Shown here in pieces: positions 23,935-34,712 of a stretch of DNA of 64,000 nt. The number at the start of each line of letters is the position of its first letter. Position 1 is the stretch's first letter. The position numbers and the translations under genes were made by a program. The stretch lies in contig QZDS01000010.1 of assembly GCA_009917455.1 (NCBI GenBank), positions 1-64,000 on the forward strand, in the 5' to 3' direction. The DNA is from a bacterium 1xD8-48. GTDB taxonomy: Bacteria > Bacillota > Clostridia > Lachnospirales > Lachnospiraceae. The notes under the pieces were generated by a model that was not told where the DNA came from, ran no database searches, and worked only from the letters and a program-made list of their open reading frames with translations.

Positions 23935-24798
23935 TCAGAAGCCTGTGGAGGTATCAATCATTTGCGCAAAATCTATGGTATCGTCCCACAAAAATTCCAG
24001 AAATTGTTTTCCCGTTTCGGTTCTTTTTGAGGTGGATACGAATCCGAATACGGGAACCAGGTCGGAATAAGCGCCGCTTTTTTCGGCAAAAGGAGAAGCT
24101 TCCATAAAGATACCCACCGGTACAGGCTCAGCCATACCCTCGGGACTGCGGTGGCGGTTTGTTTCCTCCAGAATCTCCTGCTGCCGCCTCTCATCATCCG
24201 CCGCATCTTTTTCGGCAGGGGATTCCTCCACGTCCACATCCTCTCTTTCGGCTGCGACCTCCACATAATCAATATAATAAAGGTAATCCTTCCAGGTATT
24301 AAGCTCCTCTTTGCTCAAAACCGTCCGAAGGTCAAGAAACATTTCATTGCCGGCATAATTATTAAAAAGCTCTGAATTAAACACCACCGTATCCAAATCC
24401 CCGATTTGGATGGTTGCCATGAGCTTCTGGACGGTGGCCATATCGTATTCCGTAAAGGATGTCAGGGAAAGACCGGTGGAAGCGTCAATATAGCACTCAT
24501 AATTTTCCGTATCCAGACCTGCATATTCGGAAAAGGCGCTTTCCAGACTGGCGCCGGACAGCTGCCGGGCGTTAAAAAGAATCGAGTAAAAATTGTAATC
24601 CTTTGCGGTGACAATGTCACGAATGAACATGGCGGCAAAGAAAATAACAAGGATTGCAACAATTGTGTGAACCTTATAGTAATCCCAGAAATATTCCAGC
24701 TTTCCTTTGGCGGACATTTCCTTTGTCTTCATCTGCTGCTGCCGGATTTCATCAATGACGCCTCTGTATTCTTTCGGGCTTTTTTCCTTTTTGGACAT
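23935..24798 (-). CDS. Membrane-anchored protein of unknown function
   Basis: A 287-residue protein with a charged cytosolic N terminus, one transmembrane helix at about residues 47-65 (IVAILVIFFAAMFIRDIV) and an external domain. A very acidic insert (EDVDVEESPAEKDAADDERR) splits the outer domain. The C-terminal half (GIFMEASPFAEKSGAYSDLV, ETGKQFLEFLW) reminds me of extracellular solute-binding folds, but I cannot name a family. Start supported by GGAGGAATAACAC. It is a single gene on the minus strand, divergent from the DUF6106 gene. Confidence 0.65.
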   Translation of the reverse strand: MSKKEKSPKEYRGVIDEIRQQQMKTKEMSAKGKLEYFWDYYKVHTIVAILVIFFAAMFIRDIVTAKDYNFYSILFNARQLSGASLESAFSEYAGLDTENYECYIDASTGLSLTSFTEYDMATVQKLMATIQIGDLDTVVFNSELFNNYAGNEMFLDLRTVLSKEELNTWKDYLYYIDYVEVAAEREDVDVEESPAEKDAADDERRQQEILEETNRHRSPEGMAEPVPVGIFMEASPFAEKSGAYSDLVPVFGFVSTSKRTETGKQFLEFLWDDTIDFAQMIDTSTGF

Positions 24799-25094
24799 GT
24801 GTTATTCCTCCCCGGTAACTTTCGTGTATGCTTTATCCATAACAACTATCATAGCGATTAGAAAATGTGGTGTCAATGAAGATAAGCTGTTAATTTGTAA
24901 AAAAACAATAAAGTTTTCATTAAAAATAGAAAAAAGGAAAAGGAACGCTTTATCACTTGAAAGTTTGTCAAAAATATAATATCATATTATAAATATACTT
25001 ATGCGCAGGTAAATGGCATAGAAACGAAAAAGGGCCGGGCAGATTTCCAGGGAGACGGATTGTCTGGCAAAAACGATTGAGAATGGAGGAAAAA

Positions 25095-25589
25095 ATGAAC
25101 GAAACCTATGTAGAATGGCTTGTCAGGCGAAAGACGCCGGTGTATATGAAGCTGCTTAAAATTCTTACAATCATGTTGGCAGCTTGTTTTATTTTTATAG
25201 GAATGCTGAATCTGGTGGCGCTCATCATCGGAGGCCTGTTTGCCGCCGCCGCTTATTTTGTATATCTGAATGCGGATATCGAGTATGAGTATCTCTATGT
25301 GGACAAAGAGCTTTCCATAGATAAGATTATGGCAAAATCAAGGCGCAAGAAAGCGGCCACCTTTGACCTGGGGAAGATGGAAATTGTGGCTCCGGTAAAA
25401 TCCTGGCATCTGGACCAGTACAAAAACAGAAACGACAAGGTGGTTGACTACAGCTCCGGCGAGGAAAAACAGCCGGATACAAGGTATTTGTTCTATTACG
25501 ACGGTAAGCAGAAGGTAATTTTCGAGCCCAACAGGGAAATGCTAAAGGCCATGCAGCTTGTGGCTCCCCGGAAGGTATTTACAGACTAA
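25095..25589 (+). CDS. DUF6106 family membrane protein
   Basis: A 164-residue protein with two transmembrane helices at about 20-58 (LKILTIMLAACFIFIGMLNL, then LIIGGLFAAAAYFVYL) and a C-terminal cytosolic beta-rich domain (EYEYLYVDKELSIDKIMAKS, YLFYYDGKQKVIFEPNREML) of PH-like look. Start ATG 25095 follows TGGAGGAAAA; the in-frame TTG at 25077 does not. Family function unknown. It is 51 bases upstream of guaB. Confidence 0.75.
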   Translation: MNETYVEWLVRRKTPVYMKLLKILTIMLAACFIFIGMLNLVALIIGGLFAAAAYFVYLNADIEYEYLYVDKELSIDKIMAKSRRKKAATFDLGKMEIVAPVKSWHLDQYKNRNDKVVDYSSGEEKQPDTRYLFYYDGKQKVIFEPNREMLKAMQLVAPRKVFTD

Positions 25590-25615
25590 ACACAGACACA
25601 CAGAAGACAGCGGAT

Positions 25616-25634
25616 GCGGAACTGAAATGGAGGA
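25616..25634 (+). promoter_or_regulatory. guaB leader: GCGGAACTG motif plus ribosome site
   Basis: GCGGAACTGAAATGGAGGA, beginning 25 bases before the guaB ATG. The preceding GAAGACAG is also found before the glyA copy. The spacing and sequence match the glyA and hom leaders. Confidence 0.5.
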
Positions 25635-25637
25635 TAA

Positions 25638-27095
<1,458 letters not shown>

Positions 27096-27119
27096 TAGAC
27101 AAGAAGGAGTACAGCTGCT

Positions 27120-28148
27120 GTGAGCGAACTGGAAAACATTGTCCGGGGACAGGAGGAAGACCCTCTCTTAAGGAGTCTGATTGAGGGCAGGGAACTGGAA
27201 AAGTGGCAAAAGCATATCTGTGACATTGCCAATGTGTTTGCATGGTGCGTGGACAAGGAGGGTACCCCTTTTGTGAAATCCGACGGAGAGTCACAGGAGG
27301 CGGACAGAATCAGGCGTCTGATTGACGAGAACCAGCTTCTGGATATGCTGTCCCGTTTATCGGAAAGCGTGCTGGAGGATCAGACGGTTGAAACCACGGC
27401 CTATCCCAATATGCGGCTGGCGGTAATTGTGTCCAGAGCGAACGGCAAGCCTGTTGTAAACTGGCTTGTCTGCGGTATTCTATCTGATGCGGATAACGTG
27501 CAGGATTACGAAAATCCGCCTCTTGAAGGCTTCGAGAACCAGATTACGGAAAAGCAGTTTTTAAGGGCGGTGGATACCTTAAGGGATATCACAAGCTCGC
27601 TGTTTGAGTATAAGCTTTCCGTTTTAAACGCAAATGCTGAGTACGCAAGAGTCCGGCGGATGGAAGCGGATATGGAAGAAAATTTAAAACGTTCAGAGGC
27701 GCTGACAGAGGCAGTATGGCTTCTTGACAGTCAGGAGAATGTGGAGCGTAAGGCCGGGCAGCTTTTGGAAATTGCCGGAAGCCTGCTGGATTTAAGCGTT
27801 GCCGTAGTCTACCGGGTACAGAAGGGCATACAGTCCCCCGAAATCGGGACGAAATGGTGCGGAAAGGGAGTTTCCTGGGAACTGGACGATACAGGAGTGG
27901 GAATTTCCCTTTTGAGAGGGGAAAAGACGCTGATTTTATCCGGGAGCTCCTCCATAGGAGCCAGTGAAAAGGAAGGAATGGAAAATCTCGGGTTCCGGGC
28001 GATGGTGGTGATGCCTGTGCCGATATCCGGGGCGAAAGGAATCCACGTCTGCTTTGGGGAAACGCTTAATGAAAGAGTGTGGAAACTGGAAGAAATCAGA
28101 TTTCTCCGTGACTGCGTGAAAGTATTACAGAGGATTTTAAGTAAATGA
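27120..28148 (+). CDS. PocR-like/GAF sensory protein without output domain
   Basis: A 342-residue cytosolic protein. Residues 20-125 resemble a PocR-type ligand-binding domain ([20 protein letters not shown], then [10 protein letters not shown]), but without the Cys residues of PocR iron-sulfur or metal sites. A coiled coil follows (about 165-205), then a GAF-like domain at about 210-335 ([33 protein letters not shown]). No kinase, HTH or GGDEF output is fused. GTG start after AAGGAG. It sits between guaB and glnS, 24 bases after guaB. The sensory role is inferred; partner unknown. Confidence 0.6.
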   Translation: MSELENIVRGQEEDPLLRSLIEGRELEKWQKHICDIANVFAWCVDKEGTPFVKSDGESQEADRIRRLIDENQLLDMLSRLSESVLEDQTVETTAYPNMRLAVIVSRANGKPVVNWLVCGILSDADNVQDYENPPLEGFENQITEKQFLRAVDTLRDITSSLFEYKLSVLNANAEYARVRRMEADMEENLKRSEALTEAVWLLDSQENVERKAGQLLEIAGSLLDLSVAVVYRVQKGIQSPEIGTKWCGKGVSWELDDTGVGISLLRGEKTLILSGSSSIGASEKEGMENLGFRAMVVMPVPISGAKGIHVCFGETLNERVWKLEEIRFLRDCVKVLQRILSK

Positions 28149-28176
28149 TTTTGGAAATGAGGGGAAAAGTTATTCT

Positions 28177-29880
28177 ATGTGTAAAGAAAATGCTAATATA
28201 AATAGTTCAGAAGAGGAAAAGGGAGCTGCTTCCAGAAATTTTATAGAACAGATTATCGATAAGGATTTGGCGGAAGGCGTGTACGACAAGGTATGCACCA
28301 GATTTCCGCCTGAACCTAACGGGTATCTTCATATCGGCCATGCAAAGAGCATTCTTTTAAATTACGGCCTTGCAAAGGAGTACGGCGGGAAGTTTAACAT
28401 GCGTTTTGACGATACCAATCCCACCAGGGAAAAGACGGAATTTGTGGAATCCATTCTGGAGGATATCAAATGGCTTGGAGCGGACTGGGAGGACAGATTG
28501 TTTTTTGCCTCCAATTACTTTGAGCAGATGTACGAGGGCGCGGTGAAGCTGATTCGCAAGGGAAAGGCCTATGTGTCCGACCTTACCGCCGAGGAGATGA
28601 GGCAGTACCGCGGGACGCTCACAGAGCCAGGGACAAACGACCCGAACAGGGAGCGGAGCGTGGAGGAAAACCTTGATTTATTTGAGAAGATGAAGGCGGG
28701 AGAATTTGCGGACGGGGAAAAGACGCTCCGCGCCAAAATCGACATGTCTTCTCCTAATATTAACATGCGGGATCCGGTGATTTACCGTGTGGCGCATATG
28801 TCCCATCACAATACCGGGGATAAGTGGTGCATTTATCCGATGTATGATTTTGCCCACCCTATTGAGGACGCAATTGAAGGGGTAACGCATTCCATCTGTA
28901 CCCTGGAATTCGAGGACCACAGGCCGCTGTATGACTGGGTGGTGAGAGAGCTTGAGTATCCCCATCCGCCGAAACAGATAGAGTTTGCAAAAATGTATTT
29001 GACCAATGTAGTCACCGGCAAGAGGTATATAAAGAAGCTGGTGGAGAACGGCATTGTGGACGGCTGGGATGATCCCAGGCTGGTATCCATTGCGGCCCTT
29101 CGGAGAAGAGGGTTTACGCCGGAATCCATTAAGATGTTTGTGGAGCTGTGCGGCGTGTCAAAGAGCAATTCGTCAGCCGATTACGCCATGCTGGAGTACT
29201 GCATCAGGGAGGACCTTAAGCTGAAACGCCCCCGCATGATGGCGGCAATCGACCCGGTGAAGCTGATTATCGATAATTATCCTGAAGATAAAAGCGAGCT
29301 GCTTGAGGTTGCCAATAACCTTGAAAATGAGGAAATGGGAACGAGGATGGTTCCCTTTGGCAGAGAGCTGTACATTGACAGGGCTGATTTTATGGAGGAA
29401 CCGCCTAGGAAGTATTTCCGCCTGTTCCCGGGAAATGAAGTGCGCCTTATGAACGCCTACTTTGTAACCTGTACCGGCTGTGTGAAGGATGAAAACGGAA
29501 AGGTGACGGAGGTGCACTGTACCTATGACCCGGAGACAAGGAGCGGTTCGGGCTTTAACGGGCGGAAGGTAAAAGGGACGATTCACTGGGTGCCGGCAAG
29601 GGAGGCTGTGAAAGCGGAAATCAGGCTTTATGAAAATATTATAGATGAAGAAAAGGGAGTTTATAACGAGGACGGGAGCCTTAATTTAAACCCCTATTCG
29701 CTTACCGTGCTCAAAGAATGTTATCTGGAGCCGGCGCTTGGGGCTGCCAGACCATATGATAAATTCCAGTTTGTCCGCCAGGGATATTTCTGTGTGGATG
29801 TAAAGGATTCGAAAGAGGGAGCTTTGGTATTTAACAGGATTGTGTCACTGAAAAGTTCTTTTGTATTACCCAGGGCGTAA
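28177..29880 (+). CDS. glnS: Glutaminyl-tRNA synthetase
   Basis: Class I synthetase that charges tRNA-Gln directly. The 567-residue protein contains [15 protein letters not shown] (HIGH motif, near residue 47), [12 protein letters not shown], the KMSKS equivalent [10 protein letters not shown], and a two-barrel anticodon-binding C-terminal half. Presence of GlnRS means this organism does not rely only on the GatCAB amidation route for Gln-tRNA. Typical length, no truncation. Confidence 0.96.
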   Translation: MCKENANINSSEEEKGAASRNFIEQIIDKDLAEGVYDKVCTRFPPEPNGYLHIGHAKSILLNYGLAKEYGGKFNMRFDDTNPTREKTEFVESILEDIKWLGADWEDRLFFASNYFEQMYEGAVKLIRKGKAYVSDLTAEEMRQYRGTLTEPGTNDPNRERSVEENLDLFEKMKAGEFADGEKTLRAKIDMSSPNINMRDPVIYRVAHMSHHNTGDKWCIYPMYDFAHPIEDAIEGVTHSICTLEFEDHRPLYDWVVRELEYPHPPKQIEFAKMYLTNVVTGKRYIKKLVENGIVDGWDDPRLVSIAALRRRGFTPESIKMFVELCGVSKSNSSADYAMLEYCIREDLKLKRPRMMAAIDPVKLIIDNYPEDKSELLEVANNLENEEMGTRMVPFGRELYIDRADFMEEPPRKYFRLFPGNEVRLMNAYFVTCTGCVKDENGKVTEVHCTYDPETRSGSGFNGRKVKGTIHWVPAREAVKAEIRLYENIIDEEKGVYNEDGSLNLNPYSLTVLKECYLEPALGAARPYDKFQFVRQGYFCVDVKDSKEGALVFNRIVSLKSSFVLPRA

Positions 29881-29903
29881 TGCCCAAAGGTTAGGAGGGT
29901 AAA

Positions 29904-30755
29904 ATGGCGGGGTTATTATCTGGATTGGAAAAATTTGGACTCCACTATCTGGAAGAAGCAGGACTGTACGAGCAGGAAAAGAAGGAAAAAGAAGCCGAAA
30001 AACCCAAAGCGGCCCCTGTGGCAATGAAAGAAGAGGATTATCTTTATGATAAGACCCATGAGTGTCCGGTATGCTACGCTACAATCAAAGAAAGAACGCT
30101 CAAGGTGGCAAAAGCAAAGCTGGTGAGGACGGATTTGGATTTACGTCCGGTATATGATAATTTTGAGCCGCTCAAGTATGATGTGATTATCTGCCCTCAT
30201 TGCGGGTTTGCCGCGCTCGGGCGCTATTTTAAAGGATTGATGCCCTTTCAGATTAAGGCTATCCGTGAATTGATTTCCGCGTCATATCAGCCCACAAACT
30301 TAAAAAAGTCCACCTATACCTATGAGGAGGCTCTGGAAAGATATAAGCTGAGCCTTGCCAACGCCATTGTAAAGAGGGCCAAGGCAAGTGAAAAGGCCTA
30401 TATCTGCCTGAAATCGGGGTGGCTTCTGCGCAGTATGCAGGAAAATACGGACGGTGTGGGGCCGGATTTTGAGGCGAAGATGACGGATTTGAAAAAACAG
30501 GAGGATGAATTCCTCAAAAACGCCCTTGAGGGATTTATCACGGCAAAGCAGACGGAGAATTATCCCATGTGCGGGATGGATGAACACACGGTGGACTATA
30601 TTATTGCCGTTCTTGCCATGTATAACGGTCAGTATGATATTTCTTCGAAGCTGATATCGTCGATTCTGGCGAATACCACGGTGTCGCACAGAATGAAAGA
30701 AAAGACCAGAGATGCCAAGGAAGAACTGATTGCCAGGCTTAAGGAAAAGCGGTAA
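29904..30755 (+). CDS. DUF2225 family protein
   Basis: A 283-residue cytosolic protein. After a charged N-terminal tail it shows a CPVC pair (about residue 51) and an ICPHCGFAALGRYF pair (about 97), forming the expected DUF2225 metal site, then an all-helical C-terminal half with a TPR-like pattern (YEEALERYKLSLANAIVKRA). Function of the family is unknown. Located between glnS and a MocR regulator gene, 6 bases ahead of the latter. Confidence 0.85.
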   Translation: MAGLLSGLEKFGLHYLEEAGLYEQEKKEKEAEKPKAAPVAMKEEDYLYDKTHECPVCYATIKERTLKVAKAKLVRTDLDLRPVYDNFEPLKYDVIICPHCGFAALGRYFKGLMPFQIKAIRELISASYQPTNLKKSTYTYEEALERYKLSLANAIVKRAKASEKAYICLKSGWLLRSMQENTDGVGPDFEAKMTDLKKQEDEFLKNALEGFITAKQTENYPMCGMDEHTVDYIIAVLAMYNGQYDISSKLISSILANTTVSHRMKEKTRDAKEELIARLKEKR

Positions 30756-30761
30756 GCTGCT

Positions 30762-32348
30762 ATGAATGATTTGACAATAGAGCTGACAGACAGGGGAGAA
30801 AAGTATCTCTATCAGCAGATTTATGAATATATTAAAGAGGAAATCAGAAAGGGGAAGCTTTTCGCAGGAGAAAAGCTTCCCTCAACTCGTTCACTGGCGG
30901 AGTATCTTCAGGTGGCGAGAAGCACCGTGGATTTTGCCTACGGGCAGCTTGTGGCGGAAGGATATGTGGAGGCGAGGCCCTGCAGGGGATATTTTGTAAG
31001 CCATGCGGAGGAGCTGTTTCATTTTCCGGCGGATGAGAATGCACAGCTTTACAAAGGCGCAGGGAAAGTTTATGCAAAAAGCGCGGCAGAGCGGACTTTA
31101 TGGGAGGAGAATGGGCTGTCCGCTGTGTCTGTGACGGAAAGGGATGCGGATGCGGGAACGGAGCGGAAGGACCGGACAGGAGACGGAGAGGAAATGTGTC
31201 GGGAGGACGGCCGTGAGGCATTATTTGATTTCTCACCCCATGCCATGAGCCTTAAGGACTTCCCCTTTGCCACCTGGAAAAAAATCACAAAGGATATTCT
31301 GGTAGACGCCAACAGTGAGATGTTTGCATTAGGGGACGCAAGAGGTGATGAGCAGCTCCGGGAAACCATCGGCAGATATCTTCATTCCTCCAGAGGGGTG
31401 AACTGCCGCCCGGAGCAGATTATTGTGGGAGCGGGAACGGATTACCTGTTTATGCTGCTGGAAAAGATTCTGGGACGGCATGTGCCCATTGCCATGGAGG
31501 AACCTACCTACAAGCGCGCCTACAGAGTATTCCAGTCCTTTGCCTACGATATCAAGGCAATTCCCATGGATGCAGGCGGCATGCGCGTGGAAAAACTCAG
31601 GGAGAGCGGAGCAAGAGTTGCCTATGTGATGCCCAGCCATCAATACCCCACGGGAATTGTAATGCCAATCGGAAGACGGATGGAGCTTTTAAAGTGGGCC
31701 GGCGAGACCGGCGGCAGATATCTGATAGAGGATGATTACGACAGCGAGTTCAGGTATAAGGGAAAACCGATTCCTGCCCTGCAGGCCTCCGACAGAAGCG
31801 GGCGCGTGATTTACATGGGAACCTTTTCCAAGGCAATCGCCCCTGCAATCCGCGTGGGCTATATGGTTCTGCCGGAGAGGCTTCTTCCCGTCTATAAGGA
31901 AAACTGCGGGTTTTATGCCTGCACGGTATCGAGAATTGACCAGCGCATTTTAAATGAATTTATCAGAAACGGGCATTTTGAGCGGTATTTAAATAAAATG
32001 CGGAAAATTTACAGAGGGAGGCATGATTTCCTGCTGAGTCGTCTGTCGGGTTTTGAGAGGGATTTTCTGATTTCGGGGGAAAACGCCGGCCTGCATGTTT
32101 TGCTTACCAGTCGGAAAAAGATACCGGAAAAAGTGCTGATTGAAGCCGCGGCAAAGGAAGGAATCAAAATGTTCGGAATCTCACAGGACTGCATGGGGGA
32201 GGGGAGCCTTACCGGTTCGCCCTTTGAGAGCACCGTTCTTCTGGGGTACGGAGCCATGGAGGAGCGGGGTCTGGCGGAGGGGACGGAGCGGCTTAAAAGA
32301 GCCTGGCGGCCGTTTCTTTCGGAAGCTGCAAAAGCAGGAATGCCTTAA
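30762..32348 (+). CDS. MocR/PdxR family regulator (GntR HTH plus aminotransferase fold)
   Basis: A 528-residue regulator. Residues 1-80 are a GntR winged helix (GEKLPSTRSLAEYLQVARST), joined by an unusually long, charged linker (about 95-150) to a class I aminotransferase-like domain that binds PLP; the lysine motif is SKAIAPAIRVGYM, with IEDDYDSEFRYKGKPIPALQ before it. MocR proteins control vitamin B6, GABA or amino-acid genes. No obvious target gene lies next to it, since the following gene is on the other strand. Six bases separate it from DUF2225, so the two are co-transcribed. Confidence 0.9.
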   Translation: MNDLTIELTDRGEKYLYQQIYEYIKEEIRKGKLFAGEKLPSTRSLAEYLQVARSTVDFAYGQLVAEGYVEARPCRGYFVSHAEELFHFPADENAQLYKGAGKVYAKSAAERTLWEENGLSAVSVTERDADAGTERKDRTGDGEEMCREDGREALFDFSPHAMSLKDFPFATWKKITKDILVDANSEMFALGDARGDEQLRETIGRYLHSSRGVNCRPEQIIVGAGTDYLFMLLEKILGRHVPIAMEEPTYKRAYRVFQSFAYDIKAIPMDAGGMRVEKLRESGARVAYVMPSHQYPTGIVMPIGRRMELLKWAGETGGRYLIEDDYDSEFRYKGKPIPALQASDRSGRVIYMGTFSKAIAPAIRVGYMVLPERLLPVYKENCGFYACTVSRIDQRILNEFIRNGHFERYLNKMRKIYRGRHDFLLSRLSGFERDFLISGENAGLHVLLTSRKKIPEKVLIEAAAKEGIKMFGISQDCMGEGSLTGSPFESTVLLGYGAMEERGLAEGTERLKRAWRPFLSEAAKAGMP

Positions 32349-32415
32349 GAAGGTATACAGGCTCCTGCCGGACGGCATTGCCCCATGGAACTGCCATCGG
32401 GCGTACAAAAAACGA

Positions 32416-32446
32416 AACGGCACAGCCTGCATGGCTGCGCCGTTTT
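32416..32446. terminator. Bidirectional terminator between convergent genes
   Basis: Arms AACGGCACAGCC and GGCTGCGCCGTT with a 5-base loop. On the minus strand it pairs fully with one G-U and is followed by TTTCGTTTTTT; on the plus strand TTTT follows. Confidence 0.8.
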
Positions 32447-32463
32447 CTGAAAACATATCAGCT

Positions 32464-33012
32464 TCAATCGTCAAAAAAATCTTCAACCTTGCCGTCTGCC
32501 TGGGCCTTTACGTTATCGTCGGTTTCAGGCTCTGCGGCAGGAGCGGCATTTTCCACTGCGGGTGCAGCGTCCGATGCTTTGGAATCCGTATCTTCCGAAG
32601 AACTTTCCGCATCATCAAAAAATTCCTCTGTGGTGCCTTCCGCTTCTTTTTCTTTATTTAAAGCAGTTAAATCCGTAAAATTAGCGTCAGAGCTGCTCTG
32701 GCTTTCGGCAACGGATTTTACGGTTTCCTTTACCTGATTAACGGAATCAACAATCACTTCCTTTGCCTTGTGGAATGCCTCCGTGGCAATGGCTTCGGCT
32801 TTGTCCAAATTTAAGGATACATAGGAGCGCTCTTTCGCAGATTCGGGCTCATCATCAAGGTCCTCGCTGAAATCATCAAAGTCATCGTCGGCATCATCGG
32901 TATTTCCCGGACAGGAAGAATTTTCTTTTGTTTTCAGATAGTGGTAGGCGCCGTAAGCGGAAGCACCGGCAATTGCGGAGAAAAGTAAAAATTTACCAAA
33001 TTTTTTGGACAT
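32464..33012 (-). CDS. Acidic membrane-anchored protein with repeated FFDD motif
   Basis: A 182-residue protein: N-terminal hydrophobic anchor at about residues 7-26 (KFLLFSAIAGASAYGAYHYL), an Asp-rich stretch, an amphipathic helix region (DKAEAIATEAFHKAKEVIVD) similar in style to YtxH proteins, and a disordered Ala/Glu/Asp tail. The motif EEFFDD occurs inside the tail and EDFFDD at the very C terminus. Ribosome site AAAGGAGT. Function unknown. Likely tail-anchored in the cytosol with an exposed short linear motif. Confidence 0.65.
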   Translation of the reverse strand: MSKKFGKFLLFSAIAGASAYGAYHYLKTKENSSCPGNTDDADDDFDDFSEDLDDEPESAKERSYVSLNLDKAEAIATEAFHKAKEVIVDSVNQVKETVKSVAESQSSSDANFTDLTALNKEKEAEGTTEEFFDDAESSSEDTDSKASDAAPAVENAAPAAEPETDDNVKAQADGKVEDFFDD

Positions 33013-33209
33013 AAAAGTACTCCTTTCAGTTATTCATCATATAGGAATATCTTAATACTATTTTGTGAAATTGAAAAGAGAATATGTATAAAAAAAGAAT
33101 AAAATTTATCATCCTGCATGCACAAGATATGGTGGCCGGGAAAATTTGTGAATACCAGTTTCCCCAAACCAATTGTAGGGCAGGAAAAAATGTGCTATAT
33201 TTTCATTAC

Positions 33210-33224
33210 TGACCTCAAAAGTCA
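33210..33224 (+). promoter_or_regulatory. Inverted-repeat site TGACC-N5-AGTCA before the tetR gene
   Basis: TGACCTCAAAAGTCA lies 27 bases before the TetR start codon. It matches the two sites downstream (TGACC-N5-RGTCA), so it is a plausible autoregulatory operator. Confidence 0.55.
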
Positions 33225-33250
33225 ATACAGTATTTGCTATAGGAGCCCCC

Positions 33251-33853
33251 ATGAACGAAAAATTTTTTGACCTGAAAAAAGAAAAACAGGACCGTATGAT
33301 TAACGCCGCGCTGAAGGTTTTTGCGGCAGGCGGCTACGCCCATGCCAGCACCGACGATATTGTGAGAGAGGCGGGAATAAGCAAAGGGCTTTTATTCCAC
33401 TATTTTGTCAGCAAGGCCGGACTCTACAGCTTCATATATGATTACAGCGTCAGATATGTTATGCTGGAGCTTTCCACGGGGGTGTCGCCGAAGGAAACCG
33501 ATTATTTTGAACTGCTTGTCCAGATAAAACATTCCCATCTTCAGGCAATGAAAAGTTATCCCTGTATCCTGCGTTTTCTGAACAGGTGCAGGGAGGAAAA
33601 GGTGGGGGAGGCGCTTGCGGAAATACAGGAGCGTCGGGAGATTCTGCCGGAAAGGTATGAGGAAATCATGGAGCGGGCCGGACTGGAGCATTTCAGAAAG
33701 GGTGTGGACATAAAAATGATAACCAGGATGATGGAATTTACCATGGACGGGCTTATGGAGGAGCATTTCAGAAACGGGTCCTTTCAGCCGGAGATGTATT
33801 TTGATGAAGTGCGCGGGTATCTGGATGAGATGAAGAGAATCTGCTATACATAG
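33251..33853 (+). CDS. TetR family transcriptional regulator
   Basis: A 200-residue repressor-like protein. The N-terminal HTH is clear at about residues 12-55 (KVFAAGGYAHASTDDIVREA, then GISKGLLFHYFVSKAGLY). The C-terminal ligand domain is divergent, as usual. Three copies of a TGACC-N5-RGTCA motif lie before it, between it and the next gene, and after that gene, which suggests that it regulates itself and the DUF6062 gene. The ligand is unknown. Confidence 0.9.
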   Translation: MNEKFFDLKKEKQDRMINAALKVFAAGGYAHASTDDIVREAGISKGLLFHYFVSKAGLYSFIYDYSVRYVMLELSTGVSPKETDYFELLVQIKHSHLQAMKSYPCILRFLNRCREEKVGEALAEIQERREILPERYEEIMERAGLEHFRKGVDIKMITRMMEFTMDGLMEEHFRNGSFQPEMYFDEVRGYLDEMKRICYT

Positions 33854-33860
33854 GGCGGAG

Positions 33861-33875
33861 CGACCGGTTTGGTCA
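33861..33875 (+). promoter_or_regulatory. Inverted-repeat site between tetR and DUF6062
   Basis: CGACCGGTTTGGTCA, with GACC/GGTC arms and 5 bases between, 37 bases before the DUF6062 ATG. Fourteen bases are identical to the site at 34682-34695. Confidence 0.6.
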
Positions 33876-33911
33876 ATCAAAAAGAGTGTTGTCGCGGAGG
33901 GAAGGGAAGCC

Positions 33912-34673
33912 ATGAAAGAAAAACTATACACGATACCATTAAATGATGCGGTAAATGCGGGGGATGAGTGTCCTTTCTGCTATATAGAGCGGGCGGTGGA
34001 GCAGGACGCTGTTGATTTTGTGCTGGGAAGCGGCTCGTCTTATATGGAAAGCGACGTGCGGGAGGCCACCGATAAGGCGGGCTTTTGCCGGGAGCATTTC
34101 AAAAAAATGTTTGATTACGGAAACACCCTGGGCAACGGATGGATTTTAAAGACCCACTATATGCAGATAAACAGGGAGATGAAGGAGGAGTTCAGGAAGT
34201 TTGTGCCTTCCAAATCCACCCTTATGGGTAAATTCAAAAAAAATACCGAGAGGGTCAATCCCGTCGGCATGTGGGTGCAGGAAAAGGAAAAGTCCTGCTA
34301 TATCTGTAACCGTTTTGCGGACACCTACGAAAGATACCTTGACACATTTTTCCATATGTATAAGACGGACGGAGACTTTCGTAAGAGAATCCATGAAAGT
34401 AAGGGCTTTTGCCTGCATCATTTCGGGGATTTGTGCGAGGGGGCGGAAAACAGGCTTAGCGATAAGGAAAAAAAGGAATTTTATCCGGCCATGTTTGATT
34501 TGATGGAAAAGAATATGGCGAGGCTGCAGGAGGACGTGACCTGGCTGGTGGATAAATTTGACTACCGGAATAAGGACGCGGACTGGAAAAATTCAAAGGA
34601 CGCCATTCAAAGGGGCATGCAGAAGCTGAAGGGCGGCTATCCGGCTGATCCGGTATATAAAATGAATAAATAA
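33912..34673 (+). CDS. DUF6062 family protein
   Basis: A 253-residue cytosolic protein with three Cys/His clusters that look like metal sites: ECPFCYIERAVEQD near residue 19, SCYICNRFADTYER near 128 and GFCREHF/GFCLHHFGDLCEG. I recognise it as DUF6062, a Lachnospiraceae-type family without known function. Ribosome site GGAGGGAAGGGAAGCC. It is flanked by the GACCGGTTTGGTC sites and probably controlled by the upstream TetR protein. Confidence 0.75.
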   Translation: MKEKLYTIPLNDAVNAGDECPFCYIERAVEQDAVDFVLGSGSSYMESDVREATDKAGFCREHFKKMFDYGNTLGNGWILKTHYMQINREMKEEFRKFVPSKSTLMGKFKKNTERVNPVGMWVQEKEKSCYICNRFADTYERYLDTFFHMYKTDGDFRKRIHESKGFCLHHFGDLCEGAENRLSDKEKKEFYPAMFDLMEKNMARLQEDVTWLVDKFDYRNKDADWKNSKDAIQRGMQKLKGGYPADPVYKMNK

Positions 34674-34680
34674 ATGTGTT

Positions 34681-34695
34681 TGACCGGTTTGGTCA
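34681..34695 (+). promoter_or_regulatory. Inverted-repeat site after DUF6062
   Basis: TGACCGGTTTGGTCA, a perfect TGACC/GGTCA inverted repeat with 5 bases between, located in the 39-base gap between the convergent DUF6062 and spoVAC genes. Confidence 0.55.
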
Positions 34696-34712
34696 TTATG
34701 TGGGGCTGTCAG

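Noticed and set aside
24975-24990. Palindrome ATAATAT-C-ATATTAT upstream of the DUF6106 gene
   Set aside because: Pure A/T palindromes are common in AT-rich spacer DNA and no promoter with good spacing could be placed around it.
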